A DNA stretch of 64,000 nucleotides, from the NCBI GenBank assembly GCA_964416195.1, contig CAYQDB010000002.1:1-64000 (forward strand), in the 5' to 3' direction. Below, piece after piece: positions 42,976 to 52,484 of the stretch (position 1 is its first letter; each line of letters starts with the position of its first letter). The DNA comes from CAYQDB01 sp964416195 (GTDB lineage Bacteria > Zixibacteria > MSB-5A5 > GN15 > FEB-12). The notes beneath the pieces were generated by a model. It saw only the letters and a list, made by a program, of their open reading frames with translations. It did no database searches and was not told the DNA's origin. The position numbers were made by a program, and so were the translations under genes.

Positions 42976-43506
42976 TTACTTGTCGGCCGATAACGATTCC
43001 CTGATTGTCTTCAGCTTGTCCCGGAGCTCGGCGGCTCGTTCGAAATCCTCAGATTCGATAGCCTTTTTCATCTCTTCTTCAAGCCGCTCTTCTTCCTTCA
43101 CTGGAATCGGCAGATTGCTGTCATCCTCTGAGCTGCTGAATTCCGGGCTCCGTCCACGGTGTAGGGAGGCGCCGTGGATCTTTCTCATAATTGGCTCGAG
43201 GCGATGGCGGAAAGTCCTGTAGCAGTCCCCGCAGCCAAACCGCCCCTGGTGGGTAAAGGCCTCGAAGGAGAGGCCGCAAGTTGGGCAGGTAATCTTATCC
43301 TGCTCCTCCGTCTTTTCAGAATCCGGCATAGTAGCTGCTAGATTGGACAGAATCTCCGCCAGCGGAAAGGGGATATTGTCCAGTGGCGAGTGAAAACCCC
43401 GCGCGGCTGCACATTGCTTGCACAGATGCAGCGTCGTTTTCTCGTTGTTTACTATCTGAGTAAGGTGAACCTGCGCTTCCCGCTTTTTGCAATCCTGGCA
43501 CAGCAT
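42976..43506 (-). CDS. mcsA: McsA, zinc-binding activator of McsB
   Basis: The 176-residue protein begins MLCQDCKKREAQVHLTQ and has three CxxC sites (CQDC, CKQC, CPTCG with CGDC), the zinc-finger layout of McsA, and a C-terminal UVR motif (LEEEMKKAIESEDFERAAEL). In Bacillus McsA binds and activates the McsB kinase. It starts three bases after lolD ends, so it is probably co-transcribed with the lipoprotein-export genes. Confidence 0.95.
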   Translation of the reverse strand: MLCQDCKKREAQVHLTQIVNNEKTTLHLCKQCAAARGFHSPLDNIPFPLAEILSNLAATMPDSEKTEEQDKITCPTCGLSFEAFTHQGRFGCGDCYRTFRHRLEPIMRKIHGASLHRGRSPEFSSSEDDSNLPIPVKEEERLEEEMKKAIESEDFERAAELRDKLKTIRESLSADK

Positions 43507-43509
43507 GTG

Positions 43510-44214
43510 TTAACCACCTGCCTTTTGAACTTGTTCATGTATTTTGCCGTCAACTATCTCCAACCGCCGATCACATCTATCAGCCAGCGTCCGGTTGTGA
43601 GTGGCTATCAAGAAGGTCACATGATTATCAGCGTTGAGGCGGAAAAGGAGTCCATGAAGCATTCGGCCCGTATCTGTATCGAGGTTACCCGATGGCTCAT
43701 CAGCCAGGACAATCTCCGGGTCGTTGGCCAATGCTCGAGCCACAGCCACCCGCTGTTGTTCGCCGCCCGACAACTGCCTCGGACGATGACTCTTTCTATC
43801 TCTTAAACCCACTTGTTCCAATAAGAGTTCCCCTTTTCGCTCCGCCTCGCTACGCGTGGCGCCGGTAACGAACATGGGGATCATTACGTTCTCAAGAGCC
43901 GTAAAATCATCCAGCAGATAGTGGTGCTGAAAGACAAAACCGATTCTCTCGTTTCTGAAGTGTGCCAGCCATTGCTCTGACTTCCCTTTCAGAGGCTGAC
44001 TGTCGATCCAAACATCCCCCCGGGTTGGCCGATCCAGACCACCGATTATATGTAATAGTGTGGATTTGCCCACACCGGAAGCGCCGGTAACAGCTACGAC
44101 TTCGTTCCTCTGAATGTCAAACGTTATGCCTCTCAGGACGTGAACCCTGGTTTCTACCGTCTTGAACTCACGGTGAACATCAACAGCCGACAAAATGTTT
44201 TCTTCACTACTCAT
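43510..44214 (-). CDS. lolD: Lipoprotein-releasing ABC transporter ATPase LolD
   Basis: The 234-residue ATPase has Walker A GASGVGKSTLLHIIGG, the LolD-like Q-loop segment FVFQHHYLLDDFTALENVMIP, signature LSGGEQQRVAVARAL and Walker B IVLADEPSGNLD. With a LolCE-type permease (gene upstream) it releases lipoproteins from the inner membrane for transfer to the outer membrane. It is followed at once by mcsA. Confidence 0.95.
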   Translation of the reverse strand: MSSEENILSAVDVHREFKTVETRVHVLRGITFDIQRNEVVAVTGASGVGKSTLLHIIGGLDRPTRGDVWIDSQPLKGKSEQWLAHFRNERIGFVFQHHYLLDDFTALENVMIPMFVTGATRSEAERKGELLLEQVGLRDRKSHRPRQLSGGEQQRVAVARALANDPEIVLADEPSGNLDTDTGRMLHGLLFRLNADNHVTFLIATHNRTLADRCDRRLEIVDGKIHEQVQKAGG

Positions 44215-44312
44215 TCATAGATGCAGGTTCTGACACCGGCCCGTTTGAGGCTATACTACTGTTTTCGCCAGTTTTTGGCAAAGTTTTAGGTAAGCTGAGT
44301 AATTTCATGTAC

Positions 44313-45539
44313 TTACTCCCTTAGCACGTCAATAACCGACAAACGGGCCGCCTGATGGGCTGGGTACAAAGCCGCCAGGAAACAAACCACGAATGTCACA
44401 AATCCGGCTAAAAGGAAATCTACTAGATGAGTTTCAATTGGTAAATAGCTGATGAAGTATATGTCTGCCGGAAGCGATACGATTTGGTATCTGTTCTGAA
44501 GATAGGCAAAAGCCAGGGCAATGGCCCATCCAAACAGCGCCCCTAACCCCGCGACAACTAAGCCCTTGTAGACAAATATCTTACGGATCGAAGCGGGCGT
44601 CGACCCGATGGTCTTGAGAATCCCGATCTCGGAACGCTTCTCCATGGTTAGCATGACCAGGGCAGAAATTATCGAGAATGCTGCCACAATTACTATAAGG
44701 ATGAAGCCCAGAAAGAGGATTTTTTTCTCAATTGCGATCCACGAAAACAGGTTTTTGTGAAGAATGTTCCAGGGGACAACGTCATATTTATAACCTAAAA
44801 CGGAATCGATCACCGGCGTCATTTCGCTTGCCTTGTAGATATCATCCAGCTTGAGATGTACGGTCGTGACTGCGTCGCCTGTTTTGAACAGCTTTTGGGC
44901 TGAGGGAAGCGAGATATAGGCAAGCTCCGCATCGAACTCATACATGCCGGTCTCAAACAGACCCGAAACGTAGAACTTCGCCACCCGGGGTTGGCTCCTC
45001 TTGTGTAGGTCTTCTCCCCGCAGCGAATAGAGCACAACAGATTGACCCAGAAAAACTCCCAGCCGTTCGGCGAGAGTAGTGCCCATCAACATACCTGGGA
45101 TGGTGTCATTATTGTCTACAATTGGCTCAAAGGAATAATCACCGACCTTCATATCTTGGGCGATATTGGAGGTCCGTTTCTCCTTCTCAAGATCGATCCC
45201 TCGCACGATAATTCCGTCTCCCGCCGAAGCCGACGAGATAGCCGCTTTGTAGTAAATGAAGGGAGAGGCGGCAACCACACCGTCGATCGCTTCCAATTTC
45301 TTTACCAGTTTGGCGTAGTCCTCAATGAAAGTGCCATTGTGGGGGAAAATGGAGATGTGCGAGGTTGTACCCAGCAGACGAGATCGTATCTCCGATTCGA
45401 AGCCATTGTGCATCGACATAACGAAGCAGACGACCGCCACTCCCAATGTAACCCCGAGGATCGTGATCCAGCTCGAGACCGAGGTAAAAAACCGCCCGGA
45501 ACGCAAATAACGCCTGGCTATGAAAGTTTCAAAATGCAT
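44313..45539 (-). CDS. lolE: Lipoprotein-releasing ABC transporter permease (LolC/LolE family)
   Basis: The 408-residue protein begins MHFETFIARRYLRSGR and has four membrane helices: one at about 20-45 (SSWITILGVTLGVAVVCFVM), a large periplasmic domain, and three C-terminal FtsX-type helices, with the coupling motif KRSEIGILKTIGSTPASIRKIF. Only one permease gene is present, so it may work as a homodimer (LolF-like) instead of a LolC-LolE pair. TTG 45548 is an alternative start. It is the first gene of the lol-mcs-clpC block. Confidence 0.92.
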   Translation of the reverse strand: MHFETFIARRYLRSGRFFTSVSSWITILGVTLGVAVVCFVMSMHNGFESEIRSRLLGTTSHISIFPHNGTFIEDYAKLVKKLEAIDGVVAASPFIYYKAAISSASAGDGIIVRGIDLEKEKRTSNIAQDMKVGDYSFEPIVDNNDTIPGMLMGTTLAERLGVFLGQSVVLYSLRGEDLHKRSQPRVAKFYVSGLFETGMYEFDAELAYISLPSAQKLFKTGDAVTTVHLKLDDIYKASEMTPVIDSVLGYKYDVVPWNILHKNLFSWIAIEKKILFLGFILIVIVAAFSIISALVMLTMEKRSEIGILKTIGSTPASIRKIFVYKGLVVAGLGALFGWAIALAFAYLQNRYQIVSLPADIYFISYLPIETHLVDFLLAGFVTFVVCFLAALYPAHQAARLSVIDVLRE

Positions 45540-45548
45540 CACCAGCAA

Positions 45549-45875
45549 GACCAGATTTTTACGCCGTTAGCCGAATTGCTACGACCGATCTGGCCATTAC
45601 AACTCATTATATTAACAGGTGGATGAAAAGCAACGATAATCGGGGGGCGTAGCCGAGTATGGCAAAGCGGCAATCCACGCAATCCCGTCGCCCAGCATAG
45701 CAGTAGATGCGTTGGCTGCCATGGAAGGCGTGGTGGTGGGGCCTCGAAACACAACCCTTGTAACGCTACATCCACCCACCTCAGGAGGGGGCTCGCTATA
45801 ATAGCGAACTTTGGAGCAGTTCTGGGACATCCGCCACGAACAGAAATCCCTGAATATGAGCTATTTCCTTTTCTC
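45549..45875. other. Intergenic region without a recognisable gene
   Basis: About 330 bases with no credible coding sequence. It holds a TCGCTA/TAGCGA palindrome at 45793-45807 and a GC-rich stretch 45640-45790. A short stretch AAAGTTCGCTATTAT (minus strand, near 45797-45811) resembles a piece of the transposase remnant at 1852-2052 but is too short to call. The promoter of the lolE operon must be in this gap; none stands out. Confidence 0.4.
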
Positions 45876-47114
45876 TTACTCTACTATTTCCGAGACCTCG
45901 AGTATATTTATACTCCTGTTTTTTAACTCTTCTATGAACCTGTCGTAGACTTTACCCTTCATGCAGTCTTCGGGGGGAACGATTCCTTTTTCTTGAATCA
46001 ATCCCTCCATAATAAGCTTGGCCGTGATGGCCACAGGGAAACCGGTAACTCTCATCATTGAAGAGATTCCGTTGTCTTTGTCCGCCTCATCCCACATGAA
46101 GTGCTCAATCTTGACCTTTTTGCCGTCTTTTACCCCTGTTGTGGTGTTATACATAACACACACGTCGGTTTCACCATCTTTGGCCTGAAGTCTGGGTGTT
46201 ATTAAGGATAGAAGGAACTCCCGGGGTACAATTTTCATACCGTTGAATTCCTGCGGCTCAATATCCAGCAATCCACATTCCTTTAAGGTGTCCACTCCCG
46301 GCCAGTGACCGGGCCAGCGAACTGTTTTTTCGGCGAATTCCTTAAGCTCAGGCCTTGAAAAGATAAAACTGGGCATACCAGGCGTGACGGCACACTGTAA
46401 CTCCTCATTCTTGCCGAACTTTGAGAATTGGAATGTCTCCCGATCACCGATCGCCGGAACTTCCACAACTTTGCCGTCCTTGACCACCTTCAACTTGATC
46501 ATATACTCCCTCAATACATGCTCAAACGCCCAGGTGATCATATATCTCAGCGGGTGCTTTTGAGCGAATTCTTTCGCTGGGATACCACCGACTCTTGCGA
46601 TTGCAGATTCCGCTGAGTCTACCTTCCTGATTGCCTCGCCCACGGTAACATTGCTCAGCCCCGGTGCGAAGCCCATGCCGTCGACGAATGTTACCCCGTT
46701 CGCGATAGCGGTATTATGGAGCCAGTCCCCGTATTCATCAAGTGTCATCCCGTTAGGGACCTCCAATCCCTCTATTTCATAAGCATCCGGTCGCCTATGA
46801 TACTCTTCAAGCATGTCGACGATGTTCAACCCAGCCTCAATTGCAAAATGAGCCACTTTATAGCTTGTCTTCCTGTCAGGCATGGCAATAGCGCCCACAT
46901 CGTATTGCTTCATCAGCTTTATCGTGCTCTCCCTATCGTTTATATCCAAAACGTGCGGGATCACTTTGTCACTACCTATCCATTTTTTTGTTTTCTCCAG
47001 GGCGTCTCTCCGCCTACCAGTGATACCTATAGCTTCAACCTGTTTGTCTTTGGCTAAATCCCACGCAACTGCGGAACCGATCTTGCCCGAACCACCGAAA
47101 ACCAAAGCTTTCAT
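45876..47114 (-). CDS. Saccharopine dehydrogenase family protein
   Basis: The 412-residue protein has an N-terminal Rossmann fold (MKALVFGGSGKIGSAVAWDL) and the saccharopine-dehydrogenase C-terminal domain (VDGMGFAPGLSNVTVGEAI, PLRYMITWAFEHVLREYMIKL). This is the glutamate-forming (LYS9-like) branch, which acts on saccharopine or similar imino compounds with NAD(P). GGAGGAAG precedes the ATG. No lysine-pathway genes are adjacent and the true substrate (saccharopine, carboxynorspermidine or another) is open. Confidence 0.88.
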   Translation of the reverse strand: MKALVFGGSGKIGSAVAWDLAKDKQVEAIGITGRRRDALEKTKKWIGSDKVIPHVLDINDRESTIKLMKQYDVGAIAMPDRKTSYKVAHFAIEAGLNIVDMLEEYHRRPDAYEIEGLEVPNGMTLDEYGDWLHNTAIANGVTFVDGMGFAPGLSNVTVGEAIRKVDSAESAIARVGGIPAKEFAQKHPLRYMITWAFEHVLREYMIKLKVVKDGKVVEVPAIGDRETFQFSKFGKNEELQCAVTPGMPSFIFSRPELKEFAEKTVRWPGHWPGVDTLKECGLLDIEPQEFNGMKIVPREFLLSLITPRLQAKDGETDVCVMYNTTTGVKDGKKVKIEHFMWDEADKDNGISSMMRVTGFPVAITAKLIMEGLIQEKGIVPPEDCMKGKVYDRFIEELKNRSINILEVSEIVE

Positions 47115-47366
47115 AACATCTTCCTCCGTTTCTTTATTTCACCAAACAAAACATTACTAACGATACGTCCTCAAAGCATCTTGGACATTTAAACGACAAG
47201 TTAAGAAAAACTTTCCGCTTTTTCAAGTTCTCAAGATGATTTATAACAATCTCTTTTTAATCACTATTGGAGAAGTCGTTTTCAGGAGATGTTTAACATT
47301 ATAGCAAGTAATAAATGCTCGTCATTTTCGTGTTTCTCAGCAAAGCGGTAGGTTTCCTCCATGCCC

Positions 47367-48086
47367 TCAATCCCATTTCACCCGGTAGCTGCGTTGGTCC
47401 CCGGACGAAGAGGCGCGGGGTCTGCGTCTCTTAGTAAGCAGCTTCAAGACAGCCCAGCCGAAAACAAAACCTCCCACATGCGCCATCCAGGCAACACCTC
47501 CGCCGGTGGCGCTGCCTATCATTGACATCAACAATTGGTAGATAAACCAAATTCCCAGAACGACCTTGGCCGGAAGTACTACGAACTGGATGAAAATGAA
47601 AACGACCAGCATTGTGATACGTGCTCTCGGATGAATCACCATGTACCCGCCCATAACTCCCGCGATCGCCCCCGACGCTCCCACCAGCGGCACCTGTGAG
47701 TGCGGGCCGAACAGCGTGTACAGCCCGATTGCCGCCAGCCCCGAGGCTATGTAGAAGAGCAGGAACTTCACCGGCCCGAGATAATCTTCGATGTTGTTGC
47801 CATAGATCCACAGGAAGAGCATATTGCCGATCAGGTGAAGCCAGCCGCCGTGCATGAACATGGAGGTGAACGGGGTCAGGTACGCTGAGGCGGCCAGTTC
47901 CGGAGTCAGCTCAATGCCGGTGATGAATTCGAATGGAATGTAGCCGAACTGGATCGTAAACAGACGGAACCCGCGTGACCCCAGGAAAATCGAATATAGA
48001 AAAACCAGACTGTTGAGTACGATCAGTGTTACTGTGAGGTATGGCTTGCGGACAGTGGGAGCATCGTCTCTTATGGGAATAAACAA
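47367..48086 (-). CDS. Rhomboid family intramembrane serine protease
   Basis: The 239-residue membrane protein has six helices, the catalytic Ser in VGASGAIAGVMGGY and His in WMAHVGGFVFGW, plus the N-terminal motif FIPIRDDAPT common to bacterial rhomboids of the GlpG-distant type. It starts with TTG 48086; AGGTGAG upstream and the lack of any in-frame ATG near the N-terminus support this. Its basic C-terminus is cytoplasmic. It follows the M23-like gene by 20 bases and probably shares its mRNA. Substrates are unknown. Confidence 0.94.
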   Translation of the reverse strand: MFIPIRDDAPTVRKPYLTVTLIVLNSLVFLYSIFLGSRGFRLFTIQFGYIPFEFITGIELTPELAASAYLTPFTSMFMHGGWLHLIGNMLFLWIYGNNIEDYLGPVKFLLFYIASGLAAIGLYTLFGPHSQVPLVGASGAIAGVMGGYMVIHPRARITMLVVFIFIQFVVLPAKVVLGIWFIYQLLMSMIGSATGGGVAWMAHVGGFVFGWAVLKLLTKRRRPRASSSGDQRSYRVKWD

Positions 48087-48106
48087 ATCTCACCTCGTAA
48101 ATGGCG

Positions 48107-50410
48107 TCAGTGGCGGGGTCCCTTCTGTGCTTTCTTGACGAAGAAGTTCAGATATTGTTCAGTAAGGTTGCCAGCTCGATCGGTGACGCGGATACCCAGG
48201 TGATGTTTTCCAGGCTCCAGCGGTTCCAGCGGCTTCGACGAGCACTGGCCTGTTTCCGGGTCGTATTCGGGTATCTGCCACTTGCCGTCAAGCTTAATGA
48301 CAATGTCCTGGTCGTCACCAATGCCCGAAAGGGTATCCTCTATCACGAAGTTTATTGCCGGCCTGAGGCTTCGGTAAGTGCGTCGATCCGCTATGCTAAG
48401 ATACTTGATAAGGGGTGGTTCATAGTCGAACACGGCCGCAAATATCCCCCCGCCGGTTGACGTGGCTGTCAGCACATTGTCCTCGAATTTGTTGTCCTTA
48501 AGCCAGACCCAGCGGTCTTCTTTTTTATCGAGCCAGCACAGACCACAGAGATTATTGAGTTGATTGGGGGCGGGAATCCTGAGTGTCATCTCAAAATCCT
48601 CACGGCAGACAAAGGCTTCAGGCAAAATCTGATAGTAGGCTGAATTCAATCCCAGTCGAGACCGATTGAAAAGGGAGGTTTTCTTGAACTCCAGATACCG
48701 CGGTTGATAGAAGTTATCCTTTCCCAAATGCAAGGTCAGGAACTTGCCGACGGCTATGTCCTCAGTCTCTTTAAACCCCACTGCGACGATGTCGACGGAA
48801 TCGGACAGCGCCGGTGTAACGGTGGTGTCTTCCGACATAGATGCCGCCAGCCGGTCTATTCGAGCATATTTCTCCCCGGGTGGGATAAAGCAGATGTACC
48901 TGTACATATTGAAGTAGTGTGGGTACTCGATCCCCAGGAGGCTGTCGCCGTAATAGAGCTCGATCCGAGCCCTGGAGCCTGTTTTGTTTCTGGTTCTTAT
49001 CGATACCAGTAGACCATCTTCGAGGACAGTGCGCTCGATGTCGATTTTGGCAGCGCCTCTTTCCTGAAGGCCGTTGAACAAATTGTCGCGGATCAAGCAG
49101 CCTTTGTGAGCAAAGAGAAACAGCCGCAGCACGGCCCTGGGGACCGTGTAGCCGATTACCTGGCATTGCACTTTCCCGTTCTCAAGCGGTAGAATCTTTG
49201 CAGTGGTGGGAGTGCCCCAATGTTCCCCCCGGTTAAGGAAGGCTCTCACTGAATCGATTTTCAGGTCTTTGGGGTTGACCACAGGGGAGAAGTAGAATTG
49301 GGTGGTATCCGGTGGACTGGTTACCGTTGAGTCGAGATGAAATATGTTCCCAGGTGGCCCCCATAGAAACTTGAAGCTTAATTCGGAGCTGTTGCCGAAG
49401 CAATCTTCCGCGACAATTTCTGCCCGGTGTAGCCCGATGAGTTCGGAGCCCGCAAGCCCGAAAATTCCTCTATTGCTATTGATCGCCTGGCTGCCGCGAT
49501 AGTCATTGCCGATTTTCTTGAATAATGTTCTCACTCTTTTCATTTCGGCAACCGCTTCGAGATAATCGTACTCCAGGTTGACCACCTTTATGGTACCGAA
49601 GTCGAGCGAATCAAAGACAACCTTATAGAACAGCTTGCTATCAATGTACATAGACAGTTTGTATACTGCCTGTTTCATGCCATTGGACCGCATCCGGTCA
49701 AAACAATCTACCAGAACCCCAAACGGTCGATGAAAATACAGCACAGTGTCAAGAGTGTAGCGGCCAGCCTTTCTCTCTGGTGAGACCTCAAAGAACATCT
49801 TCCTTGTGCCGTCATCAAAAAGAGAACTGTCGTCCGTCATCTGAAAACCGATACGGGAGAAGACCGGTCGCGTTTTGTCATCCAGGTCAAAGCCGAGTAA
49901 TAATGGGTTGAGGGGGGCATTGTCGGAGCTACGTATCTCAAACTGGAGGTGAGGAGCACCGGCTCCCGTCTGGCCGGAGTAGGCGATGAGCTCACCTTCC
50001 TTCACGCGAATGGAGTCCTGAGGAAACTCAATGTCCTGATAGTATCTCCTGGCAACTACTTGGGCCGCTTTCAGAGGTTGATCTGCACTGCCGGAAAAAT
50101 TGGACAGATGACCATAAACATAGATGTAGCTATCATCTCCCTTGATATACAACGCTTTCCCGTAGCCGAAATATGACGTGCGGACTCTCCAGACGTAGCC
50201 ATCAACAGGCGAAAAGATGCTTTTCCCTATCTTGCTGCCGGTTCGAAGGTCGACGCCGAAGTGGAAATGGTCGGGGCGGTAATCCCCAAAACCTGAGGAA
50301 AGATTAATCTGCTCCTTCAGGGGCCAGTTTGTTTCTGCCACGCCAGCAGTGGCGGCAACAACAGCCATTGTCACTAACAGGCTGGCGGTTTTTGTCGATA
50401 ATTTCATCAT
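48107..50410 (-). CDS. Secreted M23 (LytM-like) peptidase-domain protein lacking one zinc ligand
   Basis: The 767-residue product has a signal peptide (LLVTMAVVAATAGVAE). An M23 domain occupies about residues 30-170: FGDYRPDHFHFGVDLR gives the HxxxD ligands His50 and Asp54, and YGHLSNFS the His101. The terminal HxH motif, normally HLHFE, reads HLQFE (His154, Gln156), so one zinc ligand is replaced. After it come about 450 residues of beta-rich sequence and an Ig-like C-terminal domain (GIRVTDRAGNLTEQYLNF). The domain may be a non-catalytic activator, like EnvC or NlpD. The gene diverges from ppiD. Confidence 0.85.
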   Translation of the reverse strand: MMKLSTKTASLLVTMAVVAATAGVAETNWPLKEQINLSSGFGDYRPDHFHFGVDLRTGSKIGKSIFSPVDGYVWRVRTSYFGYGKALYIKGDDSYIYVYGHLSNFSGSADQPLKAAQVVARRYYQDIEFPQDSIRVKEGELIAYSGQTGAGAPHLQFEIRSSDNAPLNPLLLGFDLDDKTRPVFSRIGFQMTDDSSLFDDGTRKMFFEVSPERKAGRYTLDTVLYFHRPFGVLVDCFDRMRSNGMKQAVYKLSMYIDSKLFYKVVFDSLDFGTIKVVNLEYDYLEAVAEMKRVRTLFKKIGNDYRGSQAINSNRGIFGLAGSELIGLHRAEIVAEDCFGNSSELSFKFLWGPPGNIFHLDSTVTSPPDTTQFYFSPVVNPKDLKIDSVRAFLNRGEHWGTPTTAKILPLENGKVQCQVIGYTVPRAVLRLFLFAHKGCLIRDNLFNGLQERGAAKIDIERTVLEDGLLVSIRTRNKTGSRARIELYYGDSLLGIEYPHYFNMYRYICFIPPGEKYARIDRLAASMSEDTTVTPALSDSVDIVAVGFKETEDIAVGKFLTLHLGKDNFYQPRYLEFKKTSLFNRSRLGLNSAYYQILPEAFVCREDFEMTLRIPAPNQLNNLCGLCWLDKKEDRWVWLKDNKFEDNVLTATSTGGGIFAAVFDYEPPLIKYLSIADRRTYRSLRPAINFVIEDTLSGIGDDQDIVIKLDGKWQIPEYDPETGQCSSKPLEPLEPGKHHLGIRVTDRAGNLTEQYLNFFVKKAQKGPRH

Positions 50411-50498
50411 CAGCAATCCTAATTCGCTAAGGTCACTGCCAATTTATGGTCGTTCTGGTACAAAGGACAATGTTTTTCGTATAAAAAAAAATGCGGTG

Positions 50499-50528
50499 TT
50501 GCGAAATTTGCATATTCACCTATATATT
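50499..50528 (+). promoter_or_regulatory. Possible promoter of the ppiD-like gene
   Basis: TTGCGA (50499-50504) and TATATT (50523-50528) are 18 bases apart in the AT-rich divergent gap between the M23-like gene and the foldase gene. The leader would be about 75 bases, with GGAG 9-12 bases before the ATG at 50608. Confidence 0.4.
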
Positions 50529-50607
50529 GACTGTCAACGTTTATTCCTGGCGCGACTGACGTGGAAACGTTGTTCGATGCTTAAGAGAATAAAAGGAGAG
50601 AAGCTGG

Positions 50608-52458
50608 ATGTTTGAAACACTTCGCAAGATGATATTTCCTATCATTATTATTGTACTGTTTTTTTTCGCTGCTATGATTGTTTTTCAATGGGGTATGGGC
50701 TTGTCGAGACGGCAAGACTACGAGAGTGCTAATGTCGCGGCTGTGATAAATGGGGAGCAAATATCTTGGGAGGCTTACAACCGCGTCTATAACTCCATGT
50801 ATCAGGCTGAATCCGCCGATATTGATGAGGAACTTCCCGAATCCAAGATTCGAGAGATTCAGCAGAAAGCTTGGCGCCAGGTTCTCCACGACTATCTTCT
50901 TATGCAGCAAGTGGTAAAGTACCACGTTGTGGCCAGCGCTGAAGAGGTATACGCTTTCCTGCGTTACAACCCACCGCCGGAGCTCCAGCAGCTTCCGTAT
51001 TTTCAGACCGATGGCCGTTTTGATTACCAGAAGTACTTCAACGCCATGGCCGATCCACAGGCAAGTGCGTTCTGGGCTTCGGTGGAACCGTTTGCGCGGG
51101 AAAGTATTCGGAAGCAAAAGCTGCAGGAGATGGTTATCCAGACGGCGCACGTGACGGAAGCGGAGATCAAGGAGTTCTACTTGGCAGACCGTGAGAAGAT
51201 CAAGATTGGGATGGTAAATGTAGGCTATGACAGATTCTCCCGACCACCGCCCAAGAGCACCGACGAGGAGCTTGAAAAGTACTTCAATGAGCACAAAGAC
51301 GATTATCCTATCGACGCCAGAGCGGCTCTGAACATCGCGCTGATCGATAAAAAGCCGAAGCCGCTGGATTGGGAACGAAGCTATGATAGGGCCAAGGTCA
51401 TTTATGATTCCATCAAGGCAGGAGTAGACTTTGCGGAGATGGCTAGCCAACACTCCGGGGATCCCTCCTCCGCTAAGGATGGAGGCGACTTGGGCTGGTT
51501 TCCCCAGGGGCAGATGGTCGAAGAGTTTGACCGCAAAGTGTTCTCTATGAAGGAAGAGCAGATCTCAGAGCCAATCAGAACTCAGTTTGGATGGCACATT
51601 ATCAAGCTTCACGGTTTCAAGGAAGAAATGGAAAGACCGCGTGGAAAAACAGAAAAGGAATCGGTAAAGAAGGCTCACGCATCCCACATCCTGATAAAGA
51701 CGGAGGCCGGGCAGGAAACGCTTGACAGAGCTTACCGGAGGCTGGAGGAGTTCCACGCTGCGGCCAAGAAGAAAGGTTTCTTCAAGGCAGCCGAGGATTT
51801 GGGTATTCCTGTGAAGAGAACCGCTCCGTTCTTTCAGGGGAAGAATATCCAGTTCATCGGCAATGACCAGAACGCGGGGCAGTTTGCCTTTGACAACGAG
51901 GTTGATGCCATTTCGGAGATCCTTGAGAATAACTCTGCCTTTTTCGTAGTGCAGGTAGCCGACCGGCTGCCGGCTGGGATGGCCAGCTTTGAGGAGGCCA
52001 AGCAGAAGGTCGAGTTGGATATACTGACGTATAAAGTCGCCAAGCTCTGCCGCGATACGGCTAATGCCATTTACGATGAGATCCAGAAGGGTACCGACAT
52101 CAAAAAAGCAGTCAAGATATTTGGTGAGGAGTACGAGACACCCGACGAGTTTACACGTACCGGTTACGTCAAGGAGCTCAGACATGATCCGACGGCAATT
52201 GGAGCTGCTTTCAGTCTCACTGAGCCGGGTCAGGTATCCAAACCCATCGATTTCAAACAGGGAACAGTCGTCTTCAAACTGATCTCGCGGACGAGTCCTG
52301 ATTTGACCGACTACAATGCCAGCCGGGATTCTCTCTATGCCTTCGTATTGAACTCAAAGCGCCAGGAGCTCTATGGCCGGTGGTTTGAGAGTCTCGTGGA
52401 AAACGCTGAGATACAAAACAACATCGAAAAGACTCTACAGGAGCATGAGGTGTTCTAA
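50608..52458 (+). CDS. Membrane-anchored peptidyl-prolyl isomerase/foldase, PpiD/SurA type
   Basis: The 616-residue protein has one N-terminal membrane helix (IFPIIIIVLFFFAAMIVFQW), a SurA_N/PpiD_N-like helical domain (VAAVINGEQISWEAYNRV), a parvulin domain at about residues 220-330 (HSGDPSSAKDGGDLGWFPQG, MVEEFDRKVFSM, TQFGWHIIKLHG) and a second, poorer one starting KAHASHILIKTE. It is anchored by the helix and faces the periplasm, where such proteins help outer-membrane proteins fold. It is monocistronic with its own terminator. Confidence 0.93.
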   Translation: MFETLRKMIFPIIIIVLFFFAAMIVFQWGMGLSRRQDYESANVAAVINGEQISWEAYNRVYNSMYQAESADIDEELPESKIREIQQKAWRQVLHDYLLMQQVVKYHVVASAEEVYAFLRYNPPPELQQLPYFQTDGRFDYQKYFNAMADPQASAFWASVEPFARESIRKQKLQEMVIQTAHVTEAEIKEFYLADREKIKIGMVNVGYDRFSRPPPKSTDEELEKYFNEHKDDYPIDARAALNIALIDKKPKPLDWERSYDRAKVIYDSIKAGVDFAEMASQHSGDPSSAKDGGDLGWFPQGQMVEEFDRKVFSMKEEQISEPIRTQFGWHIIKLHGFKEEMERPRGKTEKESVKKAHASHILIKTEAGQETLDRAYRRLEEFHAAAKKKGFFKAAEDLGIPVKRTAPFFQGKNIQFIGNDQNAGQFAFDNEVDAISEILENNSAFFVVQVADRLPAGMASFEEAKQKVELDILTYKVAKLCRDTANAIYDEIQKGTDIKKAVKIFGEEYETPDEFTRTGYVKELRHDPTAIGAAFSLTEPGQVSKPIDFKQGTVVFKLISRTSPDLTDYNASRDSLYAFVLNSKRQELYGRWFESLVENAEIQNNIEKTLQEHEVF

Positions 52459-52484
52459 GCCCGCTCGATGATATTGTTTGCGAG

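Noticed and set aside
45637..45720. A tRNA-like start (GGGGGCGTAGCCGAG followed by a GGC-rich arm) before the lolE gene
   Set aside because: No matching 3' acceptor half, no T-arm with GTTCGA at the right distance and no anticodon stem could be drawn, so it is not a tRNA gene.
45790..45815. Similarity of AAAGTTCGCTATTAT (minus strand) to the KVRYCHNNP segment of the RAYT remnant at 1852-2052
   Set aside because: Only about 15 bases match, and the rest of the transposase signature (HNNPV, DW, SS) is absent; it may be a chance match or a shared palindrome.
50581..51453. A 290-codon open frame on the minus strand, antisense to the ppiD-like gene
   Set aside because: It has no recognisable motif, lies fully inside a well-supported gene on the other strand, and its composition mirrors the codon pattern of that gene.
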